From Halomonas sp. McH1-25 (lineage in GTDB: Bacteria; Pseudomonadota; Gammaproteobacteria; Pseudomonadales; Halomonadaceae): a stretch of 33,997 bases of DNA. The stretch is taken from the NCBI RefSeq assembly GCF_022348165.1, contig NZ_JAKRFI010000013.1:1-33997 (forward strand), written 5' to 3'. Positions 32,245 to 33,997 of this stretch are shown piece by piece. The translations under genes were made by a program, and so were the position numbers. The first letter of the stretch is position 1. Each line of letters begins with the position of its first letter. The notes under the pieces are model-generated. The model made no database searches, was not told the origin of the DNA, and saw nothing but the letters and a program-made list of their open reading frames with translations.

Positions 32245-32296
32245 TCATATGCCCGGAGTGGCCGTGCTAGGCAGACTGAGTGTCGCGCCAGCCTGC
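32245..32296 (-). pseudogene. Last codons of a lost amidase paralogue
   Basis: Positions 32252-32296 align without gaps to 15349-15393, the 3' end of the amidase gene, with five differences in 45 bases. Four are synonymous third-position changes and one gives Gly to Ser; the frame ends AGATLSLPSTATPG then Ile and TGA. The junction with the duplication follows at once, so about 1.47 kb (the rest of the gene) has been deleted here. Confidence 0.75.
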
Positions 32297-32545
32297 GTAG
32301 GGCCGATGCTAGCCAGGACAGAAATGAAAATGCAGAATGGCTGAGCTGCTTTCAAGGTTTTGAAAAGCACTTTAACTCGCGGTTGAAGGTCATAGGCTGA
32401 GCCCCATTACTAGGAGATACTGTGAGCAATGCACTTTATAACATCGATTCGCCATTCATTCCGCAAGGCGGGTCAAAAGTGCCATGCCAACCAACTAGGA
32501 TACGCTCAAATGTGTCTGTAAAGTATCTTGCGCCGCTTGGAATTT

Positions 32546-32980
32546 TTACCACCCCCCAGCATAAGCAACAAGCATGCCCCCTGCTGCTTGACGCTCTATA
32601 GCCTCTCCCCAAAAATTACTACTAGGTCGCAGGTCTGGATCGTTCGATGCTGCCCAGAGTGATTCCTCGTCTTGTAGCGCTCGCCGTAAGAGGGCTGCCA
32701 AAGCCGTATGCCCCTTCTCCTGTGAAATATCTGCAGCTAATTTGCCGTCATGAGCCTGCCTTCCGGCAGAAGCCCCTAACCGAATCAATTTCCGACAGGC
32801 TTCCTCATGTCCGAAATAGGCTGCTTGATGCAAGAATGTCCAACCAGAAGATTCTTTTTGATAGCGACTACACCGATTTGCGATAAACGGTATTTCTCTC
32901 CACTCGGAAAAGACTCGGTCCCAGTCACCCATCTTTGCTTGCTCGTAAACTTCCTCAGTGTAGGTCTGCAACTCGCTCAT
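32546..32980 (-). CDS. Ankyrin-repeat protein
   Basis: A 144-residue protein with about two ankyrin repeats: SGWTFLHQAAYFGHEEACRK (about 45-64, the x-G-x-TxLHxAA-x-xGH pattern) followed by LIRLGASAGRQAHDGKLAAD and ISQEKGHTALAALL. The N-terminus (MSELQTYTEEVYEQAKMGDW) may be a capping helix pair. The C-terminal tail, about 40 residues, is not ankyrin and is the part preserved in duplication copy 1. No signal peptide, so cytoplasmic. Small ankyrin proteins often serve as partners or immunity proteins, but nothing here proves it. AGGA precedes the ATG. Confidence 0.75.
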   Translation of the reverse strand: MSELQTYTEEVYEQAKMGDWDRVFSEWREIPFIANRCSRYQKESSGWTFLHQAAYFGHEEACRKLIRLGASAGRQAHDGKLAADISQEKGHTALAALLRRALQDEESLWAASNDPDLRPSSNFWGEAIERQAAGGMLVAYAGGW

Positions 32981-33082
32981 AGTATTTCCTATTCAAAAGG
33001 AATCAGTATAGCTTTTCTTTTAAGCCCATCGCACTCAATTAGTGCTCCGCCGGCTGTATACACTGGATAGCTGATTACACTG

Positions 33083-33330
33083 TCAGGCAGGATCGCCACA
33101 TTCTATCAGGTACTGCTTGAAGACCTTGCCTGTTTCACACTTATTCAGAAAATCGAGGACGTACGTGAGCAATGTGGCATCGGTCAGCCCTTCCTGAGCT
33201 TGGATATCCCGAGCAATACCACTGGCCAAGGGAAGGGTTGGTCCTCCTCATCATCGATATCGGCAATGTGACGCCCCGAGGCTACCACCAGCTCGGCAAT
33301 GGCTGGCGCAGTATTGCTGTCCCATCCTTT
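33083..33330 (-). pseudogene. Unrecognised gene fragment within duplication copy 2, frameshifted
   Basis: Homologue of the frame at 17284-17533. It reads SNTAPAIAELVVASGRHIAD, then a one-base deletion near 33238 shifts the frame and leads to an early stop. The start is missing in both copies. Confidence 0.4.
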
Positions 33331-33945
33331 CTATGGATTACGCAGGGCAATTCGCCGACTTTTCTATGGGCCCTGCGGCGCACTTTTCTTGAATAGACAG
33401 TTATCAGTGCCTTTAGAGCCCTCGTGTATAGATTTTACGGCGTAGTTTCCCCAAGGGTCCGCTACAGCAATGACCAAATCCAAGGGCAAGTGCAGAAGTT
33501 CCACGACGCAACTTGAAGCCTGCTGCCCCGCTGGCGTCAGCCCGAAGACCATGATTTATGGATTCCGTGGAGCAATATTATCCCTCGGATTTCCCGGGGC
33601 CATGGATTTTCCCAGTGTAGCCATGCTCCAGAGCATCGTCATCACAGCGCTATGGGCCGGCGTAAGGTCCATGGATTCTGCGTCGCAATTCTTATGAGTG
33701 CCGAACTGCCAGGTGTCTCGCGAGGTGCTCGCGGCGTGGACACGCTTGACGAACGCTTTGCAGTGTCTAATGACTTACGCTCGTGGCGCTTCCCGCCGAG
33801 TGGGTGCGTTTCGACAAGGCGGCGGGCGGTATACGGAACCAGCGTATGAGTTGGTACGGCACTCACTTGGTAGCGGCATGGGATGGAAAGTCACCAGGGA
33901 CGCGGATGATAGTCGAAATGGCGAAGCAGGACGGCCTGCCTGTTC

Positions 33946-33963
33946 GGGGGGGGGGGGGGGGGG
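33946..33963 (+). repeat. Homopolymer of 18 G
   Basis: Eighteen consecutive G residues. Such runs are rare in bacteria; they are either phase-variable tracts or sequencing and assembly artefacts. Confidence 0.9.
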
Positions 33964-33964
33964 A

Positions 33965-33985
33965 ATCGTCGACGTACTCGACGAT
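33965..33985. repeat. Inverted repeat after the G run
   Basis: ATCGTCGA and TCGACGAT, perfect 8-base arms around CGTAC, one base after the poly-G run. Function unknown; may be chance in a coding segment. Confidence 0.4.
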
Positions 33986-33997
33986 CTCGGCCGGCGT

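Larger units (their letters stand above)
32297..33573. repeat. Large direct duplication, copy 2
   Basis: About 1.28 kb matching 16863-17802. It keeps the complete ankyrin gene with its upstream region (32683-33047), absent from copy 1, and has a single degenerate unit where copy 1 has five GGGGGTC units. A one-base loss near 33238 breaks the second small frame. Confidence 0.85.
33574..33997. other. Right end of the window without a recognisable gene
   Basis: Short frames only. It contains a long G run (33946-33963) and an inverted repeat directly after it. Nothing I can assign. Confidence 0.5.

Overview
This window reads as the accessory part of a gammaproteobacterial genome. A halomonad-type or similar marine or halophilic gammaproteobacterium is my best guess, from the type I-F CRISPR repeat, the TRAP transporters, the LysM-bearing cell-wall amidase and the codon use. 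No rRNA or tRNA gene is visible, so the taxon is inference. Two AT-richer catabolic blocks sit among GC-richer sequence full of broken insertion sequences, truncated genes and a large duplication, so this looks like a genomic island or an integration hot spot.

Region 1 (1-8.7 kb): the end of an IS3-family element, then a continuous minus-strand operon (8386 down to 355) in the order H-A-B-C-D-E-F-tautomerase-G-I. It matches the indole-3-acetic acid (auxin) catabolic iac cluster: an amidase, a flavin-dependent indole monooxygenase with its flavin reductase (which carries a MarR-like tail), a Rieske dioxygenase with two subunits and its reductase, a short-chain dehydrogenase and small accessory proteins. 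The expected end product is catechol. A promoter-like sequence and two near-identical palindromes lie upstream; no iacR regulator is present here.

Region 2 (9.0-12.3 kb): a minus-strand operon of an octopine/nopaline-type opine dehydrogenase, a 3-hydroxyacyl-CoA-dehydrogenase-like enzyme and a TRAP solute receptor without its membrane partners. Together with iac this suggests life on plant- or alga-derived nitrogen compounds.

Region 3 (12.3-21.4 kb): debris and cargo. It holds a one-spacer I-F CRISPR relic, a decayed IS200/IS605-type element (tnpA with an internal in-frame deletion, tnpB with a frameshift and a Trp-to-stop change) that appears to split a small gene, a cell-wall amidase, copy 1 of a ~0.9-1.3 kb duplication, an Rpn-family nuclease, an antitoxin whose toxin is truncated, an HNH endonuclease, a frameshifted OGFr-domain gene and an IS110 remnant.

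Region 4 (21.4-30.8 kb): a second catabolic block. A minus-strand trio (DehI-family protein, carboxymuconolactone-decarboxylase-like protein, ABM-domain protein) diverges from a plus-strand operon of a complete TRAP transporter (P-Q-M), a CitE-like C-C lyase, a class III CoA-transferase and an Ldh-type NAD(P) dehydrogenase. It ends in a convergent GntR/FadR regulator that carries an extra transposase-type helix-turn-helix at its N-terminus. I infer import, CoA activation and cleavage of a hydroxy acid. The substrate is unknown, and this is the best candidate for an undescribed pathway.

Region 5 (30.8-34 kb): an AT-rich spacer, an IS5-family remnant, and copy 2 of the duplication. The two copies have suffered complementary deletions: copy 1 keeps the amidase and lost the ankyrin gene, and copy 2 keeps the ankyrin gene and only the last codons of the amidase. 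The window ends near an 18-base G run.
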